Source of the DNA: Flavobacterium panici
GTDB taxonomy: Bacteria > Bacteroidota > Bacteroidia > Flavobacteriales > Flavobacteriaceae
Assembly (NCBI RefSeq): GCF_903819335.1
Contig: NZ_CAIJDE010000040.1
Location: 62,001 to 126,000, forward strand
DNA length: 64,000 nucleotides
Reading direction: 5' to 3'
Both the position numbers and the translations under genes were made by a program. Below, one piece after another: positions 55,801 through 64,000 of this stretch. The notes under the pieces are model-generated. The model searched no databases. It saw only the letters and a list, made by a program, of their open reading frames with translations, and was not told the origin of the DNA. Numbering within the stretch: position 1 is the stretch's first letter; each line of letters starts with the position of its first letter.

Positions 55801-55838
55801 TAAGAACGTTTGTAATTGGGGCTAATTTAAAATTTTAA
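52830..55838 (+). CDS. SusC family TonB-dependent glycan transporter
   Basis: The 1002-residue protein has a signal peptide (to about residue 21), a carboxypeptidase-D-like domain (about 25-95, GMGIPGAVIASSDARATADADFDGNF), a plug domain with YEILKDASALAIYGTRGANG (about 205-224) and a long barrel ending in ...VIGANLKF. It starts 4 bp before susD and is the first structural gene of the PUL. Its substrate is best judged from the downstream GH144 and GH3 genes (beta-1,2-glucan oligosaccharides). Confidence 0.96.
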   Translation: MKNFIFSLFVLLLLPVYMSGQAQAIKGKVVDSSGMGIPGAVIASSDARATADADFDGNFTINAKPGDILKVSMLGFDPVSVPATTAPMTITLKESADTALKEVVVIGYGTRKKIDNTSAVSSIKSEEITKMKVLNASQAIQGKAAGVQVATSDAPGSKPSVIIRGVGTALGGRNPLYVVDGMPTDNINNINTNDITSYEILKDASALAIYGTRGANGVIMITTKAGKGKLVVDVDSYTGFRTPLKKVKMANSDQYIQYSNAAFSAQYPSGRFSTNQPYNTNWFDEITRTGTYSQNNISLSGSSENIKYFLSAGNYEEKGILNGTDYGRTTFRSNNEFKISEKLRLTQNFSVSSIKNTPKPLSAFTSAYRQSPLVPVRFPSGKYGVPFENNGVISESGDSFNSVGNPVVALDYNNEQQQTVILQGGLKLDWDILKSLKFTSQFNGEYYTYKQYNYVDNLALWLAADPTRVESAYDSNTLNKNTLTRNRDQYFNWNLSNYLTYNKVFGEIHDIEVTAGIEANVIGTREKLSIDRKNVDANSNYWSLGGVPYAANVTGYKDEAINERRLASYFGRFQYKLMDRYLLTGTLRRDGSSQFSEANRWGTFPSVGLGWIVTKESFLSDIKGLDLLKLRGSWGKLGNQDVPLNVQSFTSGVDYNGGTGVTINSQIDPNLGWEIVEETSLGFDIELFQNRLKGTFDVYDKNTTNAILNVLPYSPSGITKESPTHVGEVSNKGIEVSLRWDDKINDNLSYWIGGNYSHNKNELSRLKDVQIAPTNGGSLGNGQVTKVLDNTSVGRPLGSFYIYEYAGVDPANGQMLYYNANGDKVAQGALDQNRDRKYVGTVLPSSNYGITLGLNYKRIDFSVDGYGTAGAKVYNGKKSQRFYGENVEASLVNDYWTPTNTNASNPAPFNQVPVASTYYLESADYFRINNITLGYKLPLNEDGFINYCRIYVNAMNPFISQKFSGFSPEVVGDGEVIKGTQGIELDAYPALRTFVIGANLKF

Positions 55839-55842
55839 TATT

Positions 55843-57303
55843 ATGAAAAAGATATATATATCACTTTTTGTGCTTGCATCTCTATTTTTATCTGGATGTT
55901 CAGATGATTTTTTAGATGTAAATCCAACAGAAAATAAGCCTGCTGATCCAGAGTTAATTAATAATGATCAGGATGCAACAACAATGATAGATGGGATTTA
56001 CAATATATTTTTATCTTGGGATATGTCATCATTTGCATGGAACGGAGCAACAAGTATTATCTCAGATGATGCAGATAAAGGTTCTGATCCTGGAGATACA
56101 GGAACAGATAAAGATGTTTTAGACAATTTAACTTATAATGCCTCAACACCTTCATTTAAAAGTATTTGGGATTATAATTATGCAGGTATCAATAGAGCTA
56201 ATCAAGCACTTGCAATTTTACCAAAATTAGATAAAGTAACTCCTTCTTTAAAAAACAGATTAGAAGGTGAATCTAAATTTTTAAGAGCATTTATGTATTT
56301 TACTTTGGTAAAAGGATTTGGAGGAGTGCCTATTGTTGATCATTTACCAATTCCAGGAAATGCAGACGATAAAATTATGCAGTTGACCCGTAAAACTCCG
56401 GCAGAAGTTTATGCTTTTATTGAAAGTGATCTAAACAGAGCGATTGAAACATTACCATTAAAATCTACTTATACTGGTAAAGATGTTGCAAGAGTTTCAA
56501 AAGGATCTGCTTATGCATTATTGGCTAAAGTAAATTTATATCAAAAAAACTGGCAGAAAGTAGTTGATAATTGTGATAAAGTGACTGGATATACTTTAGT
56601 TTCAGATTATTCTTTACAGTTTAAAAAGGAAGGAGAATTTGGTTCAGAATCAATTTTTGAAATTAATGGAATTGGAGGAACTTCTTCTCCAGGATTTGGA
56701 ATTGGAAATTATTCAGTATCTCAAGCACCTCGAGGAGCTGGAGGCTGGGGCTGGGGCTTCAATACACCAACAGAAGGTTTAGCAAATGCGTATGAGCCAG
56801 GTGACGTTAGAAAAAATGCAACAATTATCTTTAGAGGAACAACTTTGTATGATGGAAGAGAAGTAGCTTCAACAGTTAGCAATCCTAGATATAATTATAA
56901 AGCATATTCATCAGCTTTTTACAATCAGGAATTTACAGATACAAATCTTAGATATTTGAGATATGCTGAGGTTTTATTAATGAAAGCCGAAGCTTTAAAT
57001 GAATTAGGACAGACAGCAGCTGCTATCCCTTTATTAAATCAGGTAAGACACAGAGCTAATTTAGGTGATACTCCTGCAGTATCTCAAACAGATGTAAGAA
57101 AAGCAATCTACAAAGAAAGAAGAGTAGAACTTGCTTTTGAACACGACAGATGGTTTGATATTATTAGAACTGGTCAGGCAGAGGCAGCTATGGCAGCAGA
57201 CGGTAAAACATTTGTGGTTGGAAAACACGAATTATATCCAATCCCATCTAGTTTCCTTCAACAAGCAGTAGGATATTCATCTCAAAACCCAGGCGGTTAC
57301 TAA
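55843..57303 (+). CDS. SusD family surface glycan-binding lipoprotein
   Basis: A 486-residue protein with lipoprotein signal (LASLFLSGCSDDF; Cys near 19), the SusD N-terminal region (DQDATTMIDGIYNIFLSWD), TPR-like helices (AYALLAKVNLYQKNW) and the C-terminal signature YKERRVELAFEHDRWFDIIRTG, LYPIPSSFL and final SSQNPGGY. It forms the lid of the preceding SusC. It is followed by a strong hairpin, so it may be expressed more highly than the enzymes downstream. Confidence 0.95.
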   Translation: MKKIYISLFVLASLFLSGCSDDFLDVNPTENKPADPELINNDQDATTMIDGIYNIFLSWDMSSFAWNGATSIISDDADKGSDPGDTGTDKDVLDNLTYNASTPSFKSIWDYNYAGINRANQALAILPKLDKVTPSLKNRLEGESKFLRAFMYFTLVKGFGGVPIVDHLPIPGNADDKIMQLTRKTPAEVYAFIESDLNRAIETLPLKSTYTGKDVARVSKGSAYALLAKVNLYQKNWQKVVDNCDKVTGYTLVSDYSLQFKKEGEFGSESIFEINGIGGTSSPGFGIGNYSVSQAPRGAGGWGWGFNTPTEGLANAYEPGDVRKNATIIFRGTTLYDGREVASTVSNPRYNYKAYSSAFYNQEFTDTNLRYLRYAEVLLMKAEALNELGQTAAAIPLLNQVRHRANLGDTPAVSQTDVRKAIYKERRVELAFEHDRWFDIIRTGQAEAAMAADGKTFVVGKHELYPIPSSFLQQAVGYSSQNPGGY

Positions 57304-57311
57304 AATCTTAA

Positions 57312-57345
57312 AATCACTTCCTTCAAACTTTTGAAGGAAGTGATT
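57312..57345 (+). terminator. Perfect hairpin after susD
   Basis: AATCACTTCCTTCAAA (57312-57327) and TTTGAAGGAAGTGATT (57330-57345) are perfectly complementary over 16 bp. Only a weak T-rich stretch follows. It may act as a leaky terminator or an mRNA 3'-end stabiliser between the transporter genes and the enzyme genes. Confidence 0.7.
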
Positions 57346-57371
57346 ATTTATTCAATATTTAAATTTTTATA

Positions 57372-58745
57372 ATGATTAGAATTTCAGTTTTATTTTTAGC
57401 TTTTACTTTTTTTAGTTGTGGATCCAATGCTGAGAAATCAAAAGGAAATGCAGAAGAAAATACTTCTGGTGTTGCATTAACAGATGAACAGCTTCTTGAT
57501 GCTGTTCAAAAACAAACTTTTAAATACTTCTGGGATTATGCAGAACCAAATTCCGGATTAGCCAGAGAACGTTTTCATCCAGACGGAGTTTATCCTGAAA
57601 ACGATTCAAATATCGTTACAACAGGAGGTTCAGGTTTTGGATTAATGGCCTTGGTTTCAGGAATGTCTCAAGGTTATATCACAAAAGAACAAGGAGTAGA
57701 AAGACTTAACAAAATTGCAGATTTTTTAGGCAAAGCAGATCGTTTTCATGGCGCATGGTCACATTGGATCGATGGAAATACAGGAAAAGTAAAACCTTTT
57801 GGAACCAAGGATAATGGCGGCGATTTAGTCGAAACTTCATTCTTGGTTGCAGGGATGATTACAGTTCGTGAATATCTTAAAGATGGCTCTGAAAAAGAAA
57901 AAGCTGTAGCGCAAAAATACGATGTACTTTGGAAAGGCGTTGACTGGCAGTGGTATACAAACAATAAAAATGTTTTATACTGGCACTGGTCGCCAAGTTA
58001 TGCTTGGGAAATGAATTTTCCACTACAAGGATATAATGAATGTTTGATTACCTACGTTATGGCAGCTTCATCTCCAACGCATACAATAGATGCAAAAGCA
58101 TATCACGAAGGATGGGCGAGAAGCGGTGGAATTGTTTCTTCTAAAACAAAATATAACATTCCGTTAGTTTTAAAACACAATGGAGCAGAAGAATTTGGAG
58201 GTCCTTTATTTTGGGCACATTATTCTTATGTTGGTTTAGATCCAAATCAATTGAAAGATAAATACGCGAATTATTGGGATTTGAACGTAAATCAAACCAA
58301 AATAAATTACCAATACGCAATAGAAAACCTAAAGAAAGTAAAAGGTTACGGAGCAGATTATTGGGGATTAACAGCATCTTATTCAAGAAATCCTGATGGA
58401 TCTATTGGTTATAATGCCCACATGCCAAGTAATGATCAGGAAGTTATTTCACCAACTGCAGCAATAAGTTCTATAGTATACACACCAAAAGAATCAATGG
58501 CAGTAATCCGAAACTTATATGACAATCATAAAAAAGAAACTTGGGGAGAAGCTGGTTTTTATGACGCTCTAAGTTTAGGAAACAATTGGGTTGCAAAACG
58601 TTATTTAGCTATTGATCAAGGACCTGAAGTAGTAATGATAGAAAACTACAGAACTGGTTTATTGTGGAAGTTATTTATGAATGCACCAGAAGTAAAACAA
58701 GGTCTAAAAAAACTTGGATTTACATCTGGAAAATACGGTATTTAA
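57372..58745 (+). CDS. GH144-like (glucoamylase-family domain) lipoprotein, likely endo-beta-1,2-glucanase
   Basis: A 457-residue lipoprotein (lipobox FFSCGS; Cys about 16) with an (alpha/alpha)6-type glycoamylase domain. Visible segments are QTFKYFWDYAEPNSGLARERF (about 48-68), TGGSGFGLMAL, GGDLVETSFLVAGM, WHWSPSYAWEMNFPLQGYNE and YWGLTASYSRNPDG. This pattern and length match the family containing the Chitinophaga endo-beta-1,2-glucanase (GH144). It would cut beta-1,2-glucan at the surface or in the periplasm into oligosaccharides for the GH3 enzyme. Substrate assignment is by family, not proof. Confidence 0.82.
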   Translation: MIRISVLFLAFTFFSCGSNAEKSKGNAEENTSGVALTDEQLLDAVQKQTFKYFWDYAEPNSGLARERFHPDGVYPENDSNIVTTGGSGFGLMALVSGMSQGYITKEQGVERLNKIADFLGKADRFHGAWSHWIDGNTGKVKPFGTKDNGGDLVETSFLVAGMITVREYLKDGSEKEKAVAQKYDVLWKGVDWQWYTNNKNVLYWHWSPSYAWEMNFPLQGYNECLITYVMAASSPTHTIDAKAYHEGWARSGGIVSSKTKYNIPLVLKHNGAEEFGGPLFWAHYSYVGLDPNQLKDKYANYWDLNVNQTKINYQYAIENLKKVKGYGADYWGLTASYSRNPDGSIGYNAHMPSNDQEVISPTAAISSIVYTPKESMAVIRNLYDNHKKETWGEAGFYDALSLGNNWVAKRYLAIDQGPEVVMIENYRTGLLWKLFMNAPEVKQGLKKLGFTSGKYGI

Positions 58746-58758
58746 GAAATAATCTATT

Positions 58759-59472
58759 ATGAAATACAAACTAGGTTTAGCACTGCTGTTTATTTCTGCA
58801 TTAAGTTTTGCACAAAGTGAAACCACTGGAAAAATAAAAACAGTTATTGTAACGAATAATGAATTAGGCTACATATTGCATAAACCAGCCAATACAAAAG
58901 ATAAAAAGCCATTAATAGTTTTTATTTCAGGAGATGGGGAAAAAGGGACAGACATTGAAAAAGTAAAAATTCATGGACCTTTTAAATATTTAAAAACACA
59001 TCAGTTAGACGTTTATGTTTTGGCGCCGCAATGTAAAGAAGATGAAAATTGGAATACAGAATCAATTTACGAACTGATTTTAAAAATTCAGAAAGAAAAC
59101 AAAATTGATTCAGAACGAATATATGTTACTGGTTTGAGCTCAGGAGGCTGGGCTTCGTGGAATTTGGCTTTTGCACATCCGGATCTATTTGCCGCAAACG
59201 TACCTGTCGCTGGCTTTGTAGATTTAATTCAGTTAGAGAAAACTTGTGAAATAGCCAATATTCCAACCAGAATTTTCCACGGATTATTAGATGATGTGGT
59301 AAAAGTAGATTATGCTATAAGCGTTTACAAAGAATTAAAAAAATGTGATGCAAAAGATGTTCAGTTAACTATTTTTGATGATGCTGGACACGACAGCTGG
59401 ACACGGGTTTACGACAATCCCGAAATTTATGACTGGATGTTGAAACAGAAAAAATCGAATACGAACAAATAA
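58759..59472 (+). CDS. Exported alpha/beta hydrolase (esterase-like)
   Basis: A 237-residue protein with a signal peptide (to about residue 19) and a dienelactone hydrolase/PHB-depolymerase-like fold. The nucleophile elbow GLSSGGWAS (Ser near 133), Asp in GLLDDVVKVD and His in DAGHDSW complete a triad; an oxyanion-side VFISGDGEKG lies near 55. It is 13 bp after the GH144 gene and 10 bp before the GH3 gene, so it is part of the PUL. It may remove ester substituents (such as acetyl or succinyl groups) from the glycan; that is inference. Confidence 0.78.
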   Translation: MKYKLGLALLFISALSFAQSETTGKIKTVIVTNNELGYILHKPANTKDKKPLIVFISGDGEKGTDIEKVKIHGPFKYLKTHQLDVYVLAPQCKEDENWNTESIYELILKIQKENKIDSERIYVTGLSSGGWASWNLAFAHPDLFAANVPVAGFVDLIQLEKTCEIANIPTRIFHGLLDDVVKVDYAISVYKELKKCDAKDVQLTIFDDAGHDSWTRVYDNPEIYDWMLKQKKSNTNK

Positions 59473-59482
59473 ATATTATAGA

Positions 59483-61783
59483 ATGAAAAACAAATTAGTC
59501 TTACTTTTTTTAGGATGTGCTGTTTTGGGTTACGCTCAAAAAAAGAGCACAAAAAGTACAGTGAAAATTAAACCTAAGTCAGAGTTTGTAGCAGAATTAA
59601 TGTCAAAAATGACATTAGAAGAAAAATTAGGACAGTTAAATTTACCAACATCTGGTGATATTACAACAGGACAAGCAAACAGCTCAAACGTTGCAAAAAA
59701 TATCGCAGAAGGAAAAGTGGGCGGTTTGTTCAATATAAAATCAGTACAAAAAATTAAAGAAGTACAAAAAATCGCTGTCGAACAAAGCCGTTTAAAAATT
59801 CCATTACTTTTTGGTATGGACGTTATCCACGGTTACGAAACAACATTTCCAATTCCGTTAGGATTATCTTGTACCTGGGATATGGCTTTAATAGAAAGAA
59901 GTGCGCAGATTGCTGCAAAAGAAGCAAGTGCAGACGGAATCAACTGGACATTTTCTCCAATGGTAGATATCTCACGCGACCCACGTTGGGGAAGAGTTTC
60001 TGAAGGTTCAGGAGAAGATCCGTACTTAGGAAGCCAGATTGCAAAAGCAATGGTTAACGGATACCAACAGCACGATCTTTCAAAAAATAATTCCATTTTA
60101 GCGTGTGTAAAACACTTTGCATTGTACGGAGCACCAGAAGCAGGTCGTGATTACAACACAGTTGATATGAGCCATATCAGAATGTTCAATGACTATTTCC
60201 CACCTTACAAAGCAGCAGTTGACGCTGGAGTAGGTTCGGTTATGGCTTCTTTCAATGAAATTGACGGAATTCCTGCAACTGGAAATAAATGGTTAATGAC
60301 TGATGTTTTAAGAAAACAATGGGGTTTTAAAGGTTTTGTAGTAACAGATTTTACAGGAATTCCTGAAATGATCGAACACGGAATGGGTAACCTTCAGGAC
60401 GTTTCTGCTTTAGCATTAAACGCTGGTGTAGAAATGGATATGGTTGGAGAAGGTTTCTTAGGAACTTTGAAAAAATCATTAGACGAAAAAAGAGTTTCAA
60501 TCGAAACAATTGACAATGCCGTTAGACTTATTTTAGAAGCAAAATATGACTTAGGATTATTCCAGGATCCATATAAATATTGCGACGAAAAAAGAGCTAA
60601 AACGGAGATCTTTACAACAGACAGCAGAAAAGAAGCACGTCAAATCGCTGCACAATCATTGGTATTGTTAAAAAATCAAAATCAATTACTGCCACTTAAA
60701 AAATCAGGAACAATTGGTTTAATCGGGCCTTTGGCAGATGCTAAAGAAAATATGCCGGGAACATGGAGCGTTGCTACAAGAATGGAAAATGCCGTTTCAT
60801 TATTAGCTGGAATTAAAGAAGTTGCAGGACCATCAACAAAAGTTTTATATGCTAAAGGAAGTAATTTAGATTACGACGAAGAATTTGAAACTAAAGCAAC
60901 AATGTTTGGAAAAACATTACACCGTGATGCACGTTCAAAAGAAGAATTATTAGCAGAAGCTGTAAAAGTAGCACAGCAATCTGATGTGATTATTGCTGCA
61001 ATTGGAGAATCTGCAGAAATGAGCGGAGAATCAAGCAGCCGTACGAATTTAGAAATTCCACAAGCGCAAAAAGATTTATTAAATGCATTATTAAAAACTG
61101 GAAAACCAGTTGTTGTAGTTTTATTTGACGGACGTCCGTTAGTAATTACTGATGAAGAAAAAACAGTTCCTGCCATTTTAAATGCTTGGTTTGCGGGTAC
61201 AGAAGCTGGTTACGCAATTGCTGACGTTTTATTTGGAGATGTAAATCCTTCTGGAAAATTAACAACAACTTTCCCAAGAAGCGTAGGACAATTGCCAATT
61301 TATTACGCACACAAAAATACAGGAAGACCACTTTCTAATACAGAAGGGAAATTCGAAAAATTCAGATCAAATTATATTGACGAAAGAAACGAACCTTTAT
61401 TCCCATTCGGATTTGGTTTAAGTTATACAACTTTTGATTATTCAAACCTGAAAATTTCTTCTGATAAAATGAATTTTAGTGGAAAACTAAAAGTAACGGT
61501 TGATGTAGCAAATACAGGAAATTTTGACGGAAAAGAAACAGTTCAATTATACATTAGAGATTTAGTTGGTTCAGTAACAAGACCAGTTAGAGAATTGAAA
61601 GGTTTCCAAAAAATAGCACTTAAAAAAGGTGAAAAACAAACAGTAAGTTTTGACATTACTGTTGAGGATTTAAAATTTTATAATTCTGATTTGCAATTCG
61701 CAGCAGAACCTGGACAGTTCGATATTTTCGTTGGAGGAAATTCAACTGCCGACAAGAAAGTTAGTTTTGAGTTAACTAAATAG
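59483..61783 (+). CDS. bglX: GH3 beta-glucosidase (BglX-like)
   Basis: The 766-residue exported enzyme has a signal peptide (to about 19), the GH3 N-terminal TIM-barrel-like domain (about 35-370), with the nucleophile Asp in GFVVTDFTGIPEM (near 291), the C-terminal alpha/beta domain with GESAEMSGESSSR (near 510) carrying the acid/base region, and a fibronectin-III-like end (about 660-765). It would cleave oligosaccharides from the GH144 step to glucose in the periplasm. It has the full usual length and is followed by a strong terminator. Confidence 0.95.
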   Translation: MKNKLVLLFLGCAVLGYAQKKSTKSTVKIKPKSEFVAELMSKMTLEEKLGQLNLPTSGDITTGQANSSNVAKNIAEGKVGGLFNIKSVQKIKEVQKIAVEQSRLKIPLLFGMDVIHGYETTFPIPLGLSCTWDMALIERSAQIAAKEASADGINWTFSPMVDISRDPRWGRVSEGSGEDPYLGSQIAKAMVNGYQQHDLSKNNSILACVKHFALYGAPEAGRDYNTVDMSHIRMFNDYFPPYKAAVDAGVGSVMASFNEIDGIPATGNKWLMTDVLRKQWGFKGFVVTDFTGIPEMIEHGMGNLQDVSALALNAGVEMDMVGEGFLGTLKKSLDEKRVSIETIDNAVRLILEAKYDLGLFQDPYKYCDEKRAKTEIFTTDSRKEARQIAAQSLVLLKNQNQLLPLKKSGTIGLIGPLADAKENMPGTWSVATRMENAVSLLAGIKEVAGPSTKVLYAKGSNLDYDEEFETKATMFGKTLHRDARSKEELLAEAVKVAQQSDVIIAAIGESAEMSGESSSRTNLEIPQAQKDLLNALLKTGKPVVVVLFDGRPLVITDEEKTVPAILNAWFAGTEAGYAIADVLFGDVNPSGKLTTTFPRSVGQLPIYYAHKNTGRPLSNTEGKFEKFRSNYIDERNEPLFPFGFGLSYTTFDYSNLKISSDKMNFSGKLKVTVDVANTGNFDGKETVQLYIRDLVGSVTRPVRELKGFQKIALKKGEKQTVSFDITVEDLKFYNSDLQFAAEPGQFDIFVGGNSTADKKVSFELTK

Positions 61784-61803
61784 TTGGTTTATTGATTAGT
61801 AAG

Positions 61804-61835
61804 GCCCTCCGTTTGGTTGACGGAGGGCTTTTTTT
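61804..61835 (+). terminator. Intrinsic terminator after the GH3 gene
   Basis: GCCCTCCGT (61804-61812) and ACGGAGGGC (61820-61828) form a GC-rich 9-bp stem with a 7-nt loop and seven Ts. Confidence 0.92.
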
Positions 61836-61872
61836 ATAAAACAACATTTTTATAAAACATAATTTTAAAATA

Positions 61873-62658
61873 ATGAAGACTATTAAAGCACTCAGAATAC
61901 TACTTTTTTTAGCAGTAATAATTGTTTTTCAATCATGCTGTGTAAAGGAGAATGCAATAGTGGCACATCGCGGCGCATGGAAAAAAAATAACCTTCCTGA
62001 AAATTCTATTGCTTCTTTAAGACATGCTATTGATTTAAAATTGCCCGGATCAGAATTTGACGTTTGGAGAACTGCAGATGATTCGCTTGTAATTAATCAC
62101 GATGCACATTATAACAAATTGCTTATCGAACAAACCAATTATGCTGACTTAATAAAGTTTAAACTTTCTAATGGAGAAAAACTTCCAACATTACACGAAT
62201 ACATTTCAGAAGGAAAAAAGAATAACAAACAAACTCTTTTAGTCTGCGAAATAAAACCTTCGGAAATAAATAAAGAAAGAGGACAAAAAACGGCGTTAAT
62301 GTCTGTTGAAATCATTAAAAAGCTAAAAGCAGATAAAAACACCTGCTATATAAGTTTCGACTATGAAATTCTAAAACAAATTAGACAAGTTGACCAGAAA
62401 ACAGTTTTGCAGTATTTAGAAGGAAATAAATCTCCAAAAGAAGTAAAAGCAGATAATATTTCAGGTGTCGATTATCATTATTCAGTCTTTAAAAAACATC
62501 CCGAATGGATTAAGGAAGCGAAAGACAATAAGATTATTCTAAATGCCTGGACAGTTAACGAAGCGGCTGATATGGATTGGATTATAGCTAATAAATTCAA
62601 TTACATTACCACAAACGAACCTGAACTTTTAAGCGAAAGATTAAAAGAAAAAAAATAG
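61873..62658 (+). CDS. Glycerophosphodiester phosphodiesterase family lipoprotein
   Basis: A 261-residue protein with a signal region ending in VIIVFQSCCVKEN (lipobox Cys near 22). The GDPD catalytic motifs are all present: AHRGAW (about 31-36), PENSIASLRHAIDL, the metal-binding SEFDVWRTADDSLVINHDAHY and ILNAWTVNEAADMDW near the C-terminus. It hydrolyses glycerophosphodiesters outside the cytoplasm. It follows the GH3 terminator by ~40 bp and precedes the GH43 gene, so it is a second PUL transcript or read-through member. A role in removing phosphoglycerol groups from beta-1,2-glucans is inferred from context. Confidence 0.88.
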   Translation: MKTIKALRILLFLAVIIVFQSCCVKENAIVAHRGAWKKNNLPENSIASLRHAIDLKLPGSEFDVWRTADDSLVINHDAHYNKLLIEQTNYADLIKFKLSNGEKLPTLHEYISEGKKNNKQTLLVCEIKPSEINKERGQKTALMSVEIIKKLKADKNTCYISFDYEILKQIRQVDQKTVLQYLEGNKSPKEVKADNISGVDYHYSVFKKHPEWIKEAKDNKIILNAWTVNEAADMDWIIANKFNYITTNEPELLSERLKEKK

Positions 62659-62714
62659 ATTTTCATCATCATTTTACTAAGAGATTGAATTCTATAAACT
62701 TAAAAAGAATACAA

Positions 62715-64000
62715 ATGAAAAAGATATTCCTATTGCTTTTGGCTGCCTGTACAACAAGTATTTGGTCGCAAAAAGCTAATATTCCCGGAAAAACAGATTG
62801 GTTTGACCCAAATAAACCCGCAACAACTTATTGTAACCCAATTAATATTGGCTACAATTTCACCACTCATAATCATAACGGAATTCCTGAATCGCGCCGT
62901 TCCAGTGCTGATCCTGTCATTATCACTTACAAAGGTGAATACTATTTATTTGCAACTAATCAGGCAGGTTTCTTTTGGAGTAAAGACATGTCAGACTGGA
63001 ATTTCGTTTACGGAAGTTTTCAAAGAAAACCCGGCGACGATGATCAATGTGCACCTGCGGCGTGGGTTGTAAACGATACCTTATTTTATGTGGGTTCAAC
63101 ATGGAATAGAGATCATCCAATTTGGAAAACTGCCGACCCAAAATCGGGAAAATGGACACGTCACGTAGACAAAGCTATGCTGCCAACTTGGGATCCTGCC
63201 ATTTTTCAGGATGATGATAAGAAAGTATATATGTATTATGGTTCAAGCGGAAAACTGCCGCTTGTAGGTACTGAGGTTGATTATAATACATGGCTTCCAA
63301 AAGGGAATCAGGCAGATTATGCACAATTATACAAAGCTACAGAAGTAGAAGATATTCAGCGTCCGTATGGGCAGATCAAAGAAGTTGCGATTTTAAATCC
63401 TTCAGCTCATGGCTGGGAACGTTTTGGTCCAAATAATGACATGGAACCTGCACCTTGGGGAAATTTTATTGAAGGAGCGTGGATGACGAAACACAACGGA
63501 AAATATTATATGCAGTATGGCGCGCCTGCAACCGAATTTAAAGGTTATGCAAACGGAGTGCATGTTGGAGATAATCCGTTAGGACCATTTACGTATCAAA
63601 AACATAATCCAATGTCATATAAACCCGGCGGATTTGTAATTGGTGCCGGACACGGAAATACTTTTGCAGATAAATACGGAAATTATTGGAACACAGGAAC
63701 ATGTAAGATTTCTATAAAAGACCGTTTTGAGCGTCGTATTGATATGTTTCCTGCTGGATTTGATAAAGATGATGTCATGTATTCTATTACGTCTTACGGA
63801 GATTTTCCAATTGTTCTTCCAACAGGTAATCGTGACCAGACAAAAGGAGCTTCATCTGGATGGATGCTGCTTTCTTATAAAAAACCTGTAACGGTTTCTT
63901 CTTCTGAAGAATGTTTGGAAGTTGAAACGCACAGAATGGATAACGGCGGAAAAAAAGTCTACGAGAAATTTTGTTATGGCTCTGAGAATTTAACCGATGA
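62715..64000 (+). CDS. GH43 family glycoside hydrolase (cut by window end)
   Basis: The ATG at 62715 opens a frame that runs to the right edge (428 complete codons, no stop seen). It has a signal peptide (to about 19) and a five-bladed-propeller GH43 pattern: SADPVIITYKGEYYLFAT (about 55-72, general base Asp), a central WDPAIFQDDDKKVYMYYG (about 158-175) and FIEGAWMTKHNGKYYMQYG (about 252-270) with the acid Glu. GH43 enzymes act mostly on arabinose/xylose linkages, which does not fit a pure beta-glucan, so it may act on a side chain or an unusual linkage. Shorter overlapping frames here are shadows. Confidence 0.85.
   Translation, partial: MKKIFLLLLAACTTSIWSQKANIPGKTDWFDPNKPATTYCNPINIGYNFTTHNHNGIPESRRSSADPVIITYKGEYYLFATNQAGFFWSKDMSDWNFVYGSFQRKPGDDDQCAPAAWVVNDTLFYVGSTWNRDHPIWKTADPKSGKWTRHVDKAMLPTWDPAIFQDDDKKVYMYYGSSGKLPLVGTEVDYNTWLPKGNQADYAQLYKATEVEDIQRPYGQIKEVAILNPSAHGWERFGPNNDMEPAPWGNFIEGAWMTKHNGKYYMQYGAPATEFKGYANGVHVGDNPLGPFTYQKHNPMSYKPGGFVIGAGHGNTFADKYGNYWNTGTCKISIKDRFERRIDMFPAGFDKDDVMYSITSYGDFPIVLPTGNRDQTKGASSGWMLLSYKKPVTVSSSEECLEVETHRMDNGGKKVYEKFCYGSENLTD

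Noticed and set aside
62803..63072. 89-residue + strand frame
   Set aside because: It overlaps the well-supported GH43 reading frame that begins at 62715 and shows no family features.

Overview
The window looks like a chromosome segment of a Flavobacterium-like member of the Bacteroidota. The support is low GC, two SusC/SusD pairs, DUF6520, DUF4134/DUF4133 Tra proteins, a 58-residue histone H1-like protein, TAnnTTTG-type -7 boxes and palindromic repeats of the kind scattered through flavobacterial genomes. No rRNA, tRNA, CRISPR array, integrase or relaxase was found.

Layout. (1) 0.2-9.3 kb is a relatively GC-rich block. It holds a MauE/DoxX-type membrane protein with a C-terminal periplasmic-looking domain, a small Cys-rich DUF6520 protein, and a leftward SusC-SusD-S9 peptidase operon, which reads as a peptide-uptake cargo module. 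(2) 9.3-15.9 kb is regulatory: a strongly structured non-coding stretch, a small HTH-like protein, the histone H1-like gene, a TPR/AraC membrane regulator, a lipoprotein, a two-TM microprotein, an AraC regulator, an RteC-family protein (excision/transfer regulator of Bacteroidetes conjugative transposons) and a YqaE/Pmp3 peptide. (3) 16.0-27.5 kb is a rightward conjugation operon in the CTnDOT-type order traD?-E-F-G-I-(two TerB-like paralogues)-J-K-L-M-N, plus two accessory genes. Coupling protein, relaxase, integrase and traO/P/Q are not in view, so this is part of an integrative conjugative element (ICE) or a degenerate one. (4) 27.8-43.2 kb is an AT-rich cargo island that looks like a defence island. 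It has a metallo-beta-lactamase (MBL) plus trypsin-STAND ATPase pair (AVAST type 1-like), a divergent ABC-type ATPase plus HNH nuclease pair (Septu-like), a translationally coupled DUF4238 plus unknown 265-residue pair, a second convergent DUF4238 gene, a DUF5677 gene and an outer-membrane barrel-like protein. (5) From 44.1 kb the genes look like host chromosome: DUF6252-like lipoprotein, CorA, Pta, AckA. (6) 49.8-64 kb is a polysaccharide utilisation locus (PUL): a sensor/LuxR-type regulator, SusC, SusD, GH144-like lipoprotein, alpha/beta hydrolase, GH3, a glycerophosphodiester phosphodiesterase (GDPD) and a GH43 gene cut by the window end.

How it works together. RteC and the AraC-type genes probably control excision and transfer of the element that carries the defence cargo. 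The PUL has the enzymes expected for beta-1,2-glucan breakdown (GH144 endo-enzyme, GH3 exo-enzyme). The GDPD suggests that the real substrate could be a phosphoglycerol-decorated beta-1,2-glucan. The most promising undescribed system is the DUF4238/265-residue gene pair between 37.3 and 39.5 kb and its oppositely oriented DUF4238/DUF5677 neighbours. The trypsin-STAND/MBL pair is the clearest recognisable defence system.
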